Below the pieces are notes generated by a model that was not told where the DNA came from, did no database searches, and was given only the letters and a program-made list of their open reading frames with translations. Positions 1-5,105 of a stretch of 5,855 bases of DNA are shown piece by piece. This DNA is from Chloroflexota bacterium (GTDB lineage Bacteria; Chloroflexota; Dehalococcoidia; SHYM01): NCBI GenBank assembly GCA_016199375.1, contig JACQGV010000158.1, positions 1-5,855 on the forward strand, written 5' to 3'. Each line of letters begins with the position of its first letter. Position 1 is the stretch's first letter. The position numbers were made by a program, and so were the translations under genes.

Positions 1-882
1 AGGCGTGGCGATGCTGTAGCGCAGCCCGTTGGGCAGGGCTTCGAAGGTGACCTGGGCCGAGGCCTGGCCCTGGGCCTGGAGCTCAGCCTGGACCTCCTCC
101 AGGGTGACGGCGCTGAAGAACTGGGCCACCAGCTGGGAGCGGGCCTCGCCTCTGGTGAGGGGCCCAAAGCGCTCGACCAGAGCGCGCTGGAGCTTGGCCG
201 CCTCTGCCGACTCTGCGGGGTTGTCGCCGTAGGCCGGCCGCGGCGGCCCCAGGCGGGCCAGCTCGATGGCGAAGGCAGACCCTGTGGCGGGAGGCGCCTC
301 CGCTGAGGGCTCCGTGAGCGTCACGGACGCCTCAGGATGGCCCTGGGCCGCCAGCTCGTCCCGAAGCTGGGCTGCGGTGACGGCGCCCTCGAAGCCGACG
401 GTCAAGACGTCCCTGGCGGCGAACTCGCGCAGCTCCCCGAAGCGCTGGACCAGGGCCTGCCGCAGCTTGGCCTCCTCGCCCGGCTCCTTCTCTTTCAGCT
501 CCTGTTTGGTGACGGGCGCCACCAGGGACTTGAGGGCAATGCGCCAGAGCTCCCCGCCCTCCGCAGCCTGCCGCTCCAGGGCTGCCTCGGGGTGGCCGAG
601 CCGGGTCAGCTCCGCCCGCAGCTCCGCCTCTGGCACCGGCTTGCCGAACTGGACCTGGAGCAGGGCGCCAGGGGTGAACTCGGAGAGCTTGCCGAACTGC
701 CGGCTGAGGCGCTGCCTGACCTTCTCGGGCTCCTGGTTGAGGGTCTCCGTGCCCACCAGGATGGCGACCTCGCTCACGGGCGTCTGGCGCTGCGGCACAG
801 CTTCGGGATGGCCCTGGGCGCTCAGCTCCGCCACCAGGCTTGCCTCGGCGACGGGGCGCTCGAACTGGATCACCATGGTGGT
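1..882 (-). repeat. Four tandem head-domain repeats within SecF
   Basis: The protein has four related units after TM1. Unit 1 is residues 42-110 (882-676), unit 2 is 115-198 (663-412), unit 3 is 200-289 (408-139) and unit 4 is 291-335 (135-1, cut). Each starts with a strand ending in F (VIQF, QVQF, TVGF, VAQF; F48, F120, F205, F296). A helix LxAEL follows, then GHPEA (66-69, 138-141, 223-226; degenerate GQASA in unit 4). After a variable linker and strand, a second helix ends in QFGKL, RFGEL or RFGPL in units 1-3. Spacing is 72, 85 and 91 residues. The copies have diverged at DNA level, so this is not an assembly artefact of identical repeats. The beta-alpha-beta reading is inferred from the pattern. 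Confidence 0.82.
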
Positions 883-1005
883 GCCGGCGGAGAACTCGAT
901 CCCAGGCTTCAGGGCGGGCGGTATGAGCAGCGAGATCACCCCAGGGATGATGATCGCCAGGGAGAAGACGAAGTACCAGTAGCGCTTGCCGACCAGGTCA
1001 ATCAA
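1..1005 (-). CDS. secF: Protein translocase subunit SecF, 3' end outside window; expanded extracytoplasmic head
   Basis: SecF is the partner of SecD in the membrane complex that uses the proton gradient to help preproteins leave the SecYEG/SecA channel. The frame is open from a TTG at 1005 to the left edge (335 codons, no stop). Residues 1-33 give a short cytoplasmic start (VGKRYWYF) and TM1 (about 11-29). Residues 35-42, GIEFSAGT, match the SecF signature GIDFTGGT with D to E and the first G to A. A beta-alpha-beta head unit follows, but TM2 is not reached. Instead the unit recurs three more times, the last cut by the edge. The start is chosen because GGGAGAG lies 9 nt upstream and MIDLVGKRYWYF is a typical SecF N-terminus. 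The gene begins 15 nt after the secD stop in the same frame. Family assignment rests on TM1, the signature and position after secD; the diagnostic TM2-TM6 lie outside. Confidence 0.9.
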   Translation of the reverse strand, partial: MIDLVGKRYWYFVFSLAIIIPGVISLLIPPALKPGIEFSAGTTMVIQFERPVAEASLVAELSAQGHPEAVPQRQTPVSEVAILVGTETLNQEPEKVRQRLSRQFGKLSEFTPGALLQVQFGKPVPEAELRAELTRLGHPEAALERQAAEGGELWRIALKSLVAPVTKQELKEKEPGEEAKLRQALVQRFGELREFAARDVLTVGFEGAVTAAQLRDELAAQGHPEASVTLTEPSAEAPPATGSAFAIELARLGPPRPAYGDNPAESAEAAKLQRALVERFGPLTRGEARSQLVAQFFSAVTLEEVQAELQAQGQASAQVTFEALPNGLRYSIATP

Positions 1006-1014
1006 CGGCGTATG

Positions 1015-1021
1015 CTCTCCC
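1015..1021 (-). promoter_or_regulatory. secF ribosome binding site
   Basis: GGGAGAG lies 9 nt before the TTG at 1005, starting on the last base of the secD stop. It supports translation of secF from TTG; no ATG or GTG in frame lies between the secD stop and TM1. Confidence 0.6.
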
Positions 1022-2319
1022 TACAGCGGGGTGAACAGGTCCGGCCGCCGGCCCGCCGGCGTCCGCAGGGTCATCCGCATGAACACCCGCGTGACGGTAA
1101 GGGCGCTGAACATGCTGATCAGGACCCCCAGGGCCAGGGTGACCGCAAAGCCCCGCACCAGGCTGGTGCCAAAGGCCGGCTGGCTGCCGAACCAGAACAG
1201 GATGGCGCAGGTTATCAGGGTGGAGACGTTGCTGTCCCGGATGGAGGACCAGGCGCGGGCGAAGCCCGCCTCCATGGCGGCGCCCAGGCTGCGGCCCGAC
1301 CGCAGCTCCTCCTTCATCCGCTCGAAGACCAGTATGTTGGCGTCCACCGCCATGCCGATGGAGAGGATGAAGGCGGCGATGCCCGCCAGGGTCAAGGTCA
1401 CCGGGATCAGCTTGAACACCGCCATGGCGATGGCCGTATACACCAGCAGGGCGCCGCCGGCAACCAGCCCCGGCACCCGGTAGTAGATGAGCATGAAGAC
1501 CAGCACCACCGCCAGCCCGACGCCGCCCGCGATCAGGCTCTTGCGGATGTAGAGGTCGCCCAGCACGGCCCCCACCTCGGACTCCTGGATCACCTCCACC
1601 GGCACCGGCAGGGCCCCGGCGTTGAGCTGGATGGAGAGGTTGCGGGCCCCGGTGGCATCAATGCCGGTGATGACCCCGCGGTCACTGATCTCAGCCTGCA
1701 CGGTGGGCGCCGAGATAAGCTGGTCATCCAGGAAGATTCCCAGCGGCCGCCCCAGATTGCGGGCGGTGATCTGCTGGAAGAGCCTACCCCCCTCGGGGTT
1801 GAACTCAAAGTTCACCACCGGCAGGTTGGTGGTGGAGTCAAGGCTGACGAAGGAGTTGGGCTTCAGGTACTCCCCCGTGAGGCGTTTGGGCAAGCCATCG
1901 TTGCCGATGCCAGTAGCGGGCACGAAATCGCCGGGGCCGCCGCCCCCCACCTCCCGAAAGTCCAGCCGGGCGGTGGCGCCGATGAGCTGCCGCGCCTCGG
2001 CTGCTCCTACCCCTGGGAGCTGGACCAGGACGCGGTCCTCACCCTGGGTCTGGACCACGGGCTCGGTGACCCCCAGGGCGTTGATGCGCCGCTCGATCAC
2101 CTCCTTGGCCCCGCGCAGGGCCTCGGCGGGATTGGAGGACTCGCTGATGTCAGCCTGGAGCACCAGGTGCGTGCCGCCGCGCAGGTCCAGGCCCAGCCGC
2201 ATCCCCTCCCGGTGAAAAGTGCCGATGCGGATGTTGTCCTGGGCCAGCGACCAGACGGCGAGGGCTGCCAGCACGAGAATAAACAGCAGGGTGAGGTTGA
2301 CACGGCGGAGTAGGCCCAC
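1021..2319 (-). CDS. secD: Protein translocase subunit SecD
   Basis: SecD is an integral membrane protein that, with SecF, couples proton flow to late steps of protein export. The 432-residue product has TM1 at about 9-27 and the signature GLDLRGGTHLVL at 43-54. The P1 base and head follow, with ERRINALGVTEPVVQ at 76-90 and FEFNPEGGRLF at 171-181. A C-terminal membrane domain of five helices spans about 262-415 and includes GMAVDANILVFERMKEE (322-338). D326 in that motif corresponds to the conserved acidic residue implicated in proton transport. Length is typical of the short, non-proteobacterial SecD. The start is GTG at 2319, with AGGGGAGG 9 nt upstream. The gene begins 15 nt after the yajC stop and ends 15 nt before secF, a translationally compact operon. 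Nothing appears broken. Confidence 0.97.
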   Translation of the reverse strand: MGLLRRVNLTLLFILVLAALAVWSLAQDNIRIGTFHREGMRLGLDLRGGTHLVLQADISESSNPAEALRGAKEVIERRINALGVTEPVVQTQGEDRVLVQLPGVGAAEARQLIGATARLDFREVGGGGPGDFVPATGIGNDGLPKRLTGEYLKPNSFVSLDSTTNLPVVNFEFNPEGGRLFQQITARNLGRPLGIFLDDQLISAPTVQAEISDRGVITGIDATGARNLSIQLNAGALPVPVEVIQESEVGAVLGDLYIRKSLIAGGVGLAVVLVFMLIYYRVPGLVAGGALLVYTAIAMAVFKLIPVTLTLAGIAAFILSIGMAVDANILVFERMKEELRSGRSLGAAMEAGFARAWSSIRDSNVSTLITCAILFWFGSQPAFGTSLVRGFAVTLALGVLISMFSALTVTRVFMRMTLRTPAGRRPDLFTPL

Positions 2320-2328
2320 CGAGCGCCG

Positions 2329-2336
2329 CCTCCCCT
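2329..2336 (-). promoter_or_regulatory. secD ribosome binding site
   Basis: AGGGGAGG is 9 nt upstream of GTG 2319 and overlaps the yajC stop codon, which suggests coupled translation. It fixes the GTG start. Confidence 0.65.
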
Positions 2337-2613
2337 ACTGGGCCTGGGGCAGGCTGGGGCCCACCCGCTGGGCGATAGAGGCCCGCGTGACCCGGACCCG
2401 GGTCCCGTGGCCCACATCCAGGGTGATCACGTCCTGGCCCAGCTCGGCCACGGAGCCCACCAGCCCGCCTACGGTGATCACCTGCTCTCCCACGTTGAGG
2501 GACTGCTGCATCTTGCGCACGCGCCGGCCCTGGAGCTGATTGGGCAGTATCAGAAGCAGGTAGAACAGCACCAGCAGAATGACGATCGGGATAAACGCGG
2601 ACAAGCCTTCCAA
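2335..2613 (-). CDS. yajC: Preprotein translocase subunit YajC
   Basis: YajC is a small single-span membrane protein that associates with SecDF; its exact contribution is not settled and it is usually dispensable. The 92-residue product has one N-terminal TM helix (about 7-24). A basic stretch GRRVRKM follows, then the family motif SLNVGEQVITVGGLVGSV (38-55) that opens the small beta-rich cytoplasmic domain. Length and order (yajC-secD-secF) match the usual arrangement. The start is TTG at 2613, chosen because a strong TAAGGAG lies 7 nt upstream and no ATG or GTG lies before the TM helix. It is the first gene of the sec cluster, 57 nt after cca. Confidence 0.95.
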   Translation of the reverse strand: MEGLSAFIPIVILLVLFYLLLILPNQLQGRRVRKMQQSLNVGEQVITVGGLVGSVAELGQDVITLDVGHGTRVRVTRASIAQRVGPSLPQAQ

Positions 2614-2620
2614 GGCTCCA

Positions 2621-2627
2621 CTCCTTA
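2621..2627 (-). promoter_or_regulatory. yajC ribosome binding site
   Basis: TAAGGAG is 7 nt before TTG 2613, a near-perfect Shine-Dalgarno sequence that decides the unusual start codon. Confidence 0.75.
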
Positions 2628-2630
2628 GGG

Positions 2631-2647
2631 AGCGCCCCGCGGGCGCC
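2631..2647 (-). promoter_or_regulatory. Leader hairpin before yajC
   Basis: In the minus-strand transcript GCGCCC (2646-2641), loop GCG and GGGCGC (2637-2632) form a six-pair all-GC stem with a triloop, extendable by one G-U pair. It lies just 5' of the yajC Shine-Dalgarno sequence. No T run follows, so it is not an intrinsic terminator. It may stabilise the mRNA or mark the cca-yajC junction; any function is inference. Confidence 0.4.
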
Positions 2648-2658
2648 AGCCAGCCGGT

Positions 2659-2664
2659 ATTATA
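2659..2664 (-). promoter_or_regulatory. Candidate -10 box for the yajC-secD-secF operon
   Basis: A perfect TATAAT reads on the minus strand between the cca stop and yajC in otherwise GC-rich DNA, about 45 nt before the yajC start. No convincing -35 hexamer is seen at 16-18 nt, so strength is uncertain. It would give the sec genes their own promoter in addition to read-through from cca. Confidence 0.5.
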
Positions 2665-2670
2665 GTGCCT

Positions 2671-4176
2671 CTACCCGCTTCCGGCTACTGGGGGACCGCC
2701 GCGGCCGCCCCCGCGACGCAGCGCTCGCGCCGCGACCTCGAGGGCCTCGGCGCGGGTGGCCACTGCGCCGCCGCCCTGGGCCTCTTGCACCGCGGCCAGC
2801 AGCCTGCCGATCAGCGGGCCCGGTTTCAGGTCGAAGGCGGCCATCAGGTCGTTTCCGTCCACCAGGCGCGGCGGGGCCACCCGCTCGGGGCGGTGGAGGT
2901 ATTGGCCCAGGACATGGGCCATGCGCCACAGATATGCCCGCCAGGGCTCCAGCTCCAGGTTGGGGCCCCGGGTCGCCAGCCAGTCGGCGCAGCTCAGGTA
3001 GAGCGCCGGGACCGCCGCCTCGCCCAGGTCGCGGAAGTAGCGATAGACGGCCCGGTCGGAGGGGATGACCTGGTGGGACATCTGGGTGGGCCGCAGGTGA
3101 TGGCGGACCAGAGCGCAGGCCAGCTGGATGGCCGCACGGCTGAAGCGCAGCCGCTCCAGGCAGGCCTCAGCCCGGTCAGCGCCCAGGTCGGGGTGGCCCA
3201 GGAAGCGGATGCGGCCCCGCTGGTCGGGCGCCCTGGTCTCGGGCTTCGCCACGTCGTGCAGGAGGGCCGCCAGCTTCAGCAGCGTCGCACGGGGAACGCC
3301 ACCCCACGAGCCCTCAAAGTAGCCGGATAGCTCCGGCGGGCGCGGTAGGGGCTCCAGCGCCTGCAGGCTGATCCAGGCGGGAGGCGCCTCCCCCAGCACG
3401 ACGCCGGCGGCCTCCACCGTGTGCAGCAGATGCTCGAAGACATCCCAGTAGTGCTCCGGGGGCTGGCCCACGCCCCTGGCGGGCTCCAGCTCGGGCAGGA
3501 GACGCCCCAGGAGCCCCAGGGCATCCAGCTCCCGCAACGCCCCGTAGGCGCGCGGGGTTGCCAGGAGCAGGCACAGCTCGTCGCGCAGGCGCTCGGCAGC
3601 CACGGATGTGAGCAGGGCGGCGTCCCGCGCCAGCAGCCGGCGCGTGCCCGGCTCCACCGTGAAGTCCAGTTGGGCAGCCAGGCGGAGGGCGCGCAGGAGC
3701 CGGGCCGGGTCAGCGCGGAAGGCCGCGTCGGAGGCGGCCCGGACCAGGCGGGCCTGCAGGTCGCGCCGCCCGCCCAGAGGGTCCACCAAGTGCGCCCCCC
3801 AGCCGGGGCCCAGGGCCGCCGCCAGGGGCAGAGCGAGGGCATTGATAGTGCAGTCTCGCCGCGCCAGGTCCTCCCGCAGGGGGCCCTGGAGGGCGCTGAA
3901 GTCCAGCCAGAGGCCGCCGCCGGCGGTGAGCACGACCCGCGCGACCTGGTGGGCCTCGTCCAGGGGGACGAAGGCGCCGTCCAGGCGGTCCGCGACGCCC
4001 CTGGCGACCGCCAGCGCGTCGCCCGCCACGGCCAGGTCAATGTCCTTGGTGGCACGGCCCAGGAGCAGGTCCCGCACGGCGCCGCCCACCAGCCAGGCCT
4101 CCCGGCCGCCCAGGGCGGCGGCCACTGCGCGCAGGCGCTCGGCAAGGTCGGCCGGGAGCGGAGGCGGGCTCGTCAC
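2671..4176 (-). CDS. cca: CCA tRNA nucleotidyltransferase / poly(A) polymerase family protein with HD domain
   Basis: Predicted to add or repair the 3' CCA end of tRNA in the cytoplasm. The product has 501 residues. The class II nucleotidyltransferase head shows GGAVRD (31-36), the metal-binding pair D45/D47 in DIDLAV, and RRDCTINALAL (107-117). The neck motif DPLGGRRDL is at 132-140 and ADPARLLRALRLAAQL at 155-170. A central HD phosphohydrolase-like domain has EHYWDVFEHLLHTVEA (241-256), LLHDVAKP (305-312), GHPDLGA (327-333) and HH (359-360). The C-terminus LVDGNDLMAAF...GPLIGRLL (438-460) is typical. A longer frame opens at GTG 4263. GTG 4176 is preferred because GGGAG lies 7 nt upstream, the extra 29 residues match nothing expected, and they would cross the inserted element. 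Class II sequence alone cannot fully separate CCA-adding, A-adding and poly(A) polymerase activities. Confidence 0.9.
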   Translation of the reverse strand: MTSPPPLPADLAERLRAVAAALGGREAWLVGGAVRDLLLGRATKDIDLAVAGDALAVARGVADRLDGAFVPLDEAHQVARVVLTAGGGLWLDFSALQGPLREDLARRDCTINALALPLAAALGPGWGAHLVDPLGGRRDLQARLVRAASDAAFRADPARLLRALRLAAQLDFTVEPGTRRLLARDAALLTSVAAERLRDELCLLLATPRAYGALRELDALGLLGRLLPELEPARGVGQPPEHYWDVFEHLLHTVEAAGVVLGEAPPAWISLQALEPLPRPPELSGYFEGSWGGVPRATLLKLAALLHDVAKPETRAPDQRGRIRFLGHPDLGADRAEACLERLRFSRAAIQLACALVRHHLRPTQMSHQVIPSDRAVYRYFRDLGEAAVPALYLSCADWLATRGPNLELEPWRAYLWRMAHVLGQYLHRPERVAPPRLVDGNDLMAAFDLKPGPLIGRLLAAVQEAQGGGAVATRAEALEVAARALRRGGGRGGPPVAGSG

Positions 4177-4183
4177 GGGAGCA

Positions 4184-4188
4184 CTCCC
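4184..4188 (-). promoter_or_regulatory. cca ribosome binding site
   Basis: GGGAG is 7 nt before GTG 4176 and decides that start over GTG 4263. Its GGG lies inside the 11-bp direct repeat at 4186-4196, so the site would survive loss of the neighbouring element. Confidence 0.55.
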
Positions 4189-4196
4189 ATCATTCA
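4186..4196. repeat. Left 11-bp direct repeat (presumed target-site duplication)
   Basis: CCCATCATTCA occurs here and, identical and in the same orientation, at 4972-4982. The two copies sit just outside the inverted repeats of the low-GC island, where a transposition target duplication belongs. Confidence 0.6.
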
Positions 4197-4215
4197 GGGA
4201 TATACTTGATGCCAG
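4197..4215 (+). repeat. Left terminal inverted repeat
   Basis: GGGATATACTTGATGCCAG begins directly after the left direct repeat. Its inner 16 bases match the reverse complement of 4951-4966 with one mismatch (T/C). Confidence 0.55.
4199..4204 (-). promoter_or_regulatory. Possible outward -10 box driving cca
   Basis: The minus strand reads TATATC 23 nt before the cca start. A start site near 4192 would leave a short leader containing the GGGAG site. The box lies inside the left inverted repeat. No good -35 is visible, so this is tentative. Confidence 0.35.
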
Positions 4216-4271
4216 GTGCACCTCGGGCCTACTACGGCGGTATTGCGTCTTTTCGTTTCTCACGCTGCCAG

Positions 4272-4280
4272 TGATAGACT
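4272..4280 (+). promoter_or_regulatory. Possible extended -10 for the passenger gene
   Basis: TGATAGACT contains a TGn extension and a hexamer TAGACT matching TATAAT at 4 of 6 positions. It lies 6 nt before the ATG at 4287, which would make the transcript nearly leaderless. That agrees with the lack of a clear Shine-Dalgarno sequence (only AGG, 3 nt before the ATG). Confidence 0.3.
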
Positions 4281-4286
4281 AGGCGC

Positions 4287-4880
4287 ATGGCAAAAGCAAT
4301 CTATTTTATCCCTTCGCTCGCTGCATGGCTCATCGCTGGGGGGCTTGAAGTGAGCGGCATCGAAATTCCTTGGCTTGGGTATGGTCTGATTGCGTTAGGG
4401 TTGGCGTTACTTGTTATTCCTGCGTGGCCCTTCATAAAGCGAATTCAAGTACATCTTTCAAAACCGAAAGAGGTGGTCCCTAATACAACCGAATCTGCTC
4501 TAGAAGTCAACGTTTCAAGCTGCGTCACCGGCCCAGACATGATGAAACCCAGTTTTCTATGGGAGACTGTGGAATGTACGTTGAGGGCAGGCCATCCCCC
4601 GATGCAAGTCGCTAAGCTGCAACTACTCATTGGTGGTGAGCGAGTTGACGCCGTGGAGCTTGATGGTGAGAAGGCAAGGCCATTCAGCATGACGCATTCT
4701 ACCGAGTCACACACTATCAGGTACAATCCACCTGCCACAACAATCCTGAAGGGAAACCGTCGCAATCCTGACGGAACGACGAAGCCTGAATGGACGCGCG
4801 ACTATACTGCCCGCCTGTCCGTTCTAGCCGGTGGTCAGGAACACCTGTCAAACGAGTTTGTCCTTGATGCTAAGCCGTGA
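4287..4880 (+). CDS. Hypothetical two-TM membrane-anchored protein
   Basis: I do not recognise the family of this 197-residue protein. It opens with two hydrophobic segments (about 6-20 and 30-49) joined by a short loop, EVSGIEIPW. A basic KRIQVHLSKPK stretch follows, which by the positive-inside rule puts both termini in the cytoplasm. Residues 70-197 alternate in a way suggestive of a small beta-rich domain (LEVNVSS, VAKLQLLIGGERVDAVEL, YTARLSVL), with cysteines at 79 and 97. No catalytic motif is visible. Codon use is far less GC-rich than in the neighbours, the gene is on the opposite strand, and it is the only gene inside the inverted-repeat-bounded island, so acquisition by transfer is likely. 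The start is the first ATG of the frame. The gene looks intact, without frameshift. A cargo role such as defence or stress cannot be claimed from sequence alone. Confidence 0.75.
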   Translation: MAKAIYFIPSLAAWLIAGGLEVSGIEIPWLGYGLIALGLALLVIPAWPFIKRIQVHLSKPKEVVPNTTESALEVNVSSCVTGPDMMKPSFLWETVECTLRAGHPPMQVAKLQLLIGGERVDAVELDGEKARPFSMTHSTESHTIRYNPPATTILKGNRRNPDGTTKPEWTRDYTARLSVLAGGQEHLSNEFVLDAKP

Positions 4881-4913
4881 GTTCTTTATATTCCACGGGT
4901 TCGGCCTTCAACA

Positions 4914-4933
4914 GCTTCCGAAGCTTCCGAAGC
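4914..4933. repeat. Short tandem repeat inside the right end of the cassette
   Basis: GCTTCCGAA occurs twice in a row (4914-4922 and 4923-4931), followed by GC. GCTTC and GAAGC can also pair as a 5-bp stem with a 10-nt loop. No T run follows, so a terminator is not supported; a protein-binding subterminal repeat is possible. The rest of 4881-4950 shows nothing further. Confidence 0.45.
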
Positions 4934-4950
4934 GTGTCCCTGAAAACGCG

Positions 4951-4971
4951 CTGGCGTCAAGTATATAATCC
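4951..4971 (-). repeat. Right terminal inverted repeat
   Basis: The plus strand reads CTGGCGTCAAGTATAT then AATCC. Its first 16 bases are the reverse complement of the left arm (4200-4215) with one mismatch, and the end abuts the right direct repeat. Confidence 0.55.
4964..4969 (+). promoter_or_regulatory. Possible outward -10 box in the right inverted repeat
   Basis: A perfect TATAAT on the plus strand, within the right end and pointing out of the cassette toward the 3' end of def. CTGAAA at 4940-4945 matches TTGACA at 4 of 6 with an 18-nt spacer. A transcript from here would be antisense to def. Confidence 0.35.
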
Positions 4972-4982
4972 CCCATCATTCA
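4972..4982. repeat. Right 11-bp direct repeat (presumed target-site duplication)
   Basis: Identical to 4186-4196 (CCCATCATTCA), same orientation, 786 bp apart. Confidence 0.6.
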
Positions 4983-4998
4983 ACCTGGAGACTCGGTG

Positions 4999-5025
4999 AA
5001 AACGCAGCCGAGGCCAAGGGCTGCG
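4999..5025 (-). terminator. Intrinsic-terminator-like hairpin after def
   Basis: On the minus strand CGCAGCC (5025-5019), a 9-nt loop and GGCTGCG (5009-5003) form a perfect seven-pair GC-rich stem followed directly by TTTT (5002-4999). It lies about 80 nt past the def stop. The T run is short, so efficiency may be modest. Confidence 0.5.
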
Positions 5026-5105
5026 GGCGCAGGAGAATGTCACTATGAGGCCCGGAACGGCCCCGGGGAGAGAGCGGGACCGCGCCCTGGGCATCTGCGG
5101 GGCCG

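Larger units (their letters stand above)
4197..4971. mobile_element. Candidate transposase-less mobile cassette (about 775 bp) with one passenger gene
   Basis: The segment differs from its surroundings in base composition (186 of 360 G+C over 4321-4680, against 44 of 60 in a cca sample) and in strand. Its ends are inverted repeats: 4200-4215 pairs with 4951-4966 at 15 of 16 positions, with a GGG or GG tip and a 2-3 nt length difference. Perfect 11-bp direct repeats abut both ends. No transposase or recombinase frame is present; the only gene is the unknown membrane protein at 4287-4880. Established precedent: mobile insertion cassettes such as MIC231 of the Bacillus cereus group have IS ends enclosing a passenger gene, and IS4-family elements make target duplications of about 10-12 bp. 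Assignment to a particular IS family is not possible here. Confidence 0.55.

Noticed and set aside
337..2313. A plus-strand open frame of 658 codons antisense to secD and secF
   Set aside because: It is the complement of well-supported secD/secF coding sequence in GC-rich DNA. Its composition (rich in H, G, Q, A, L, D) is typical of an antisense shadow and no domain is visible.
3421..4209. A plus-strand open frame of 262 codons antisense to cca
   Set aside because: Fully covered by cca, which carries intact motifs; no domain or credible ribosome binding site in the antisense frame.
4177..4263. N-terminal extension of cca to GTG 4263
   Set aside because: It would read through the inverted repeat and direct repeat, adds no family motif and lacks a good ribosome site, whereas GTG 4176 has GGGAG at 7 nt.
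4981..5060. A cobalamin-type riboswitch suggested by GGTGAAAA and a nearby CAGGAGA
   Set aside because: The conserved core elements and downstream box are not in the right order, and no plausible regulated gene follows on the plus strand.
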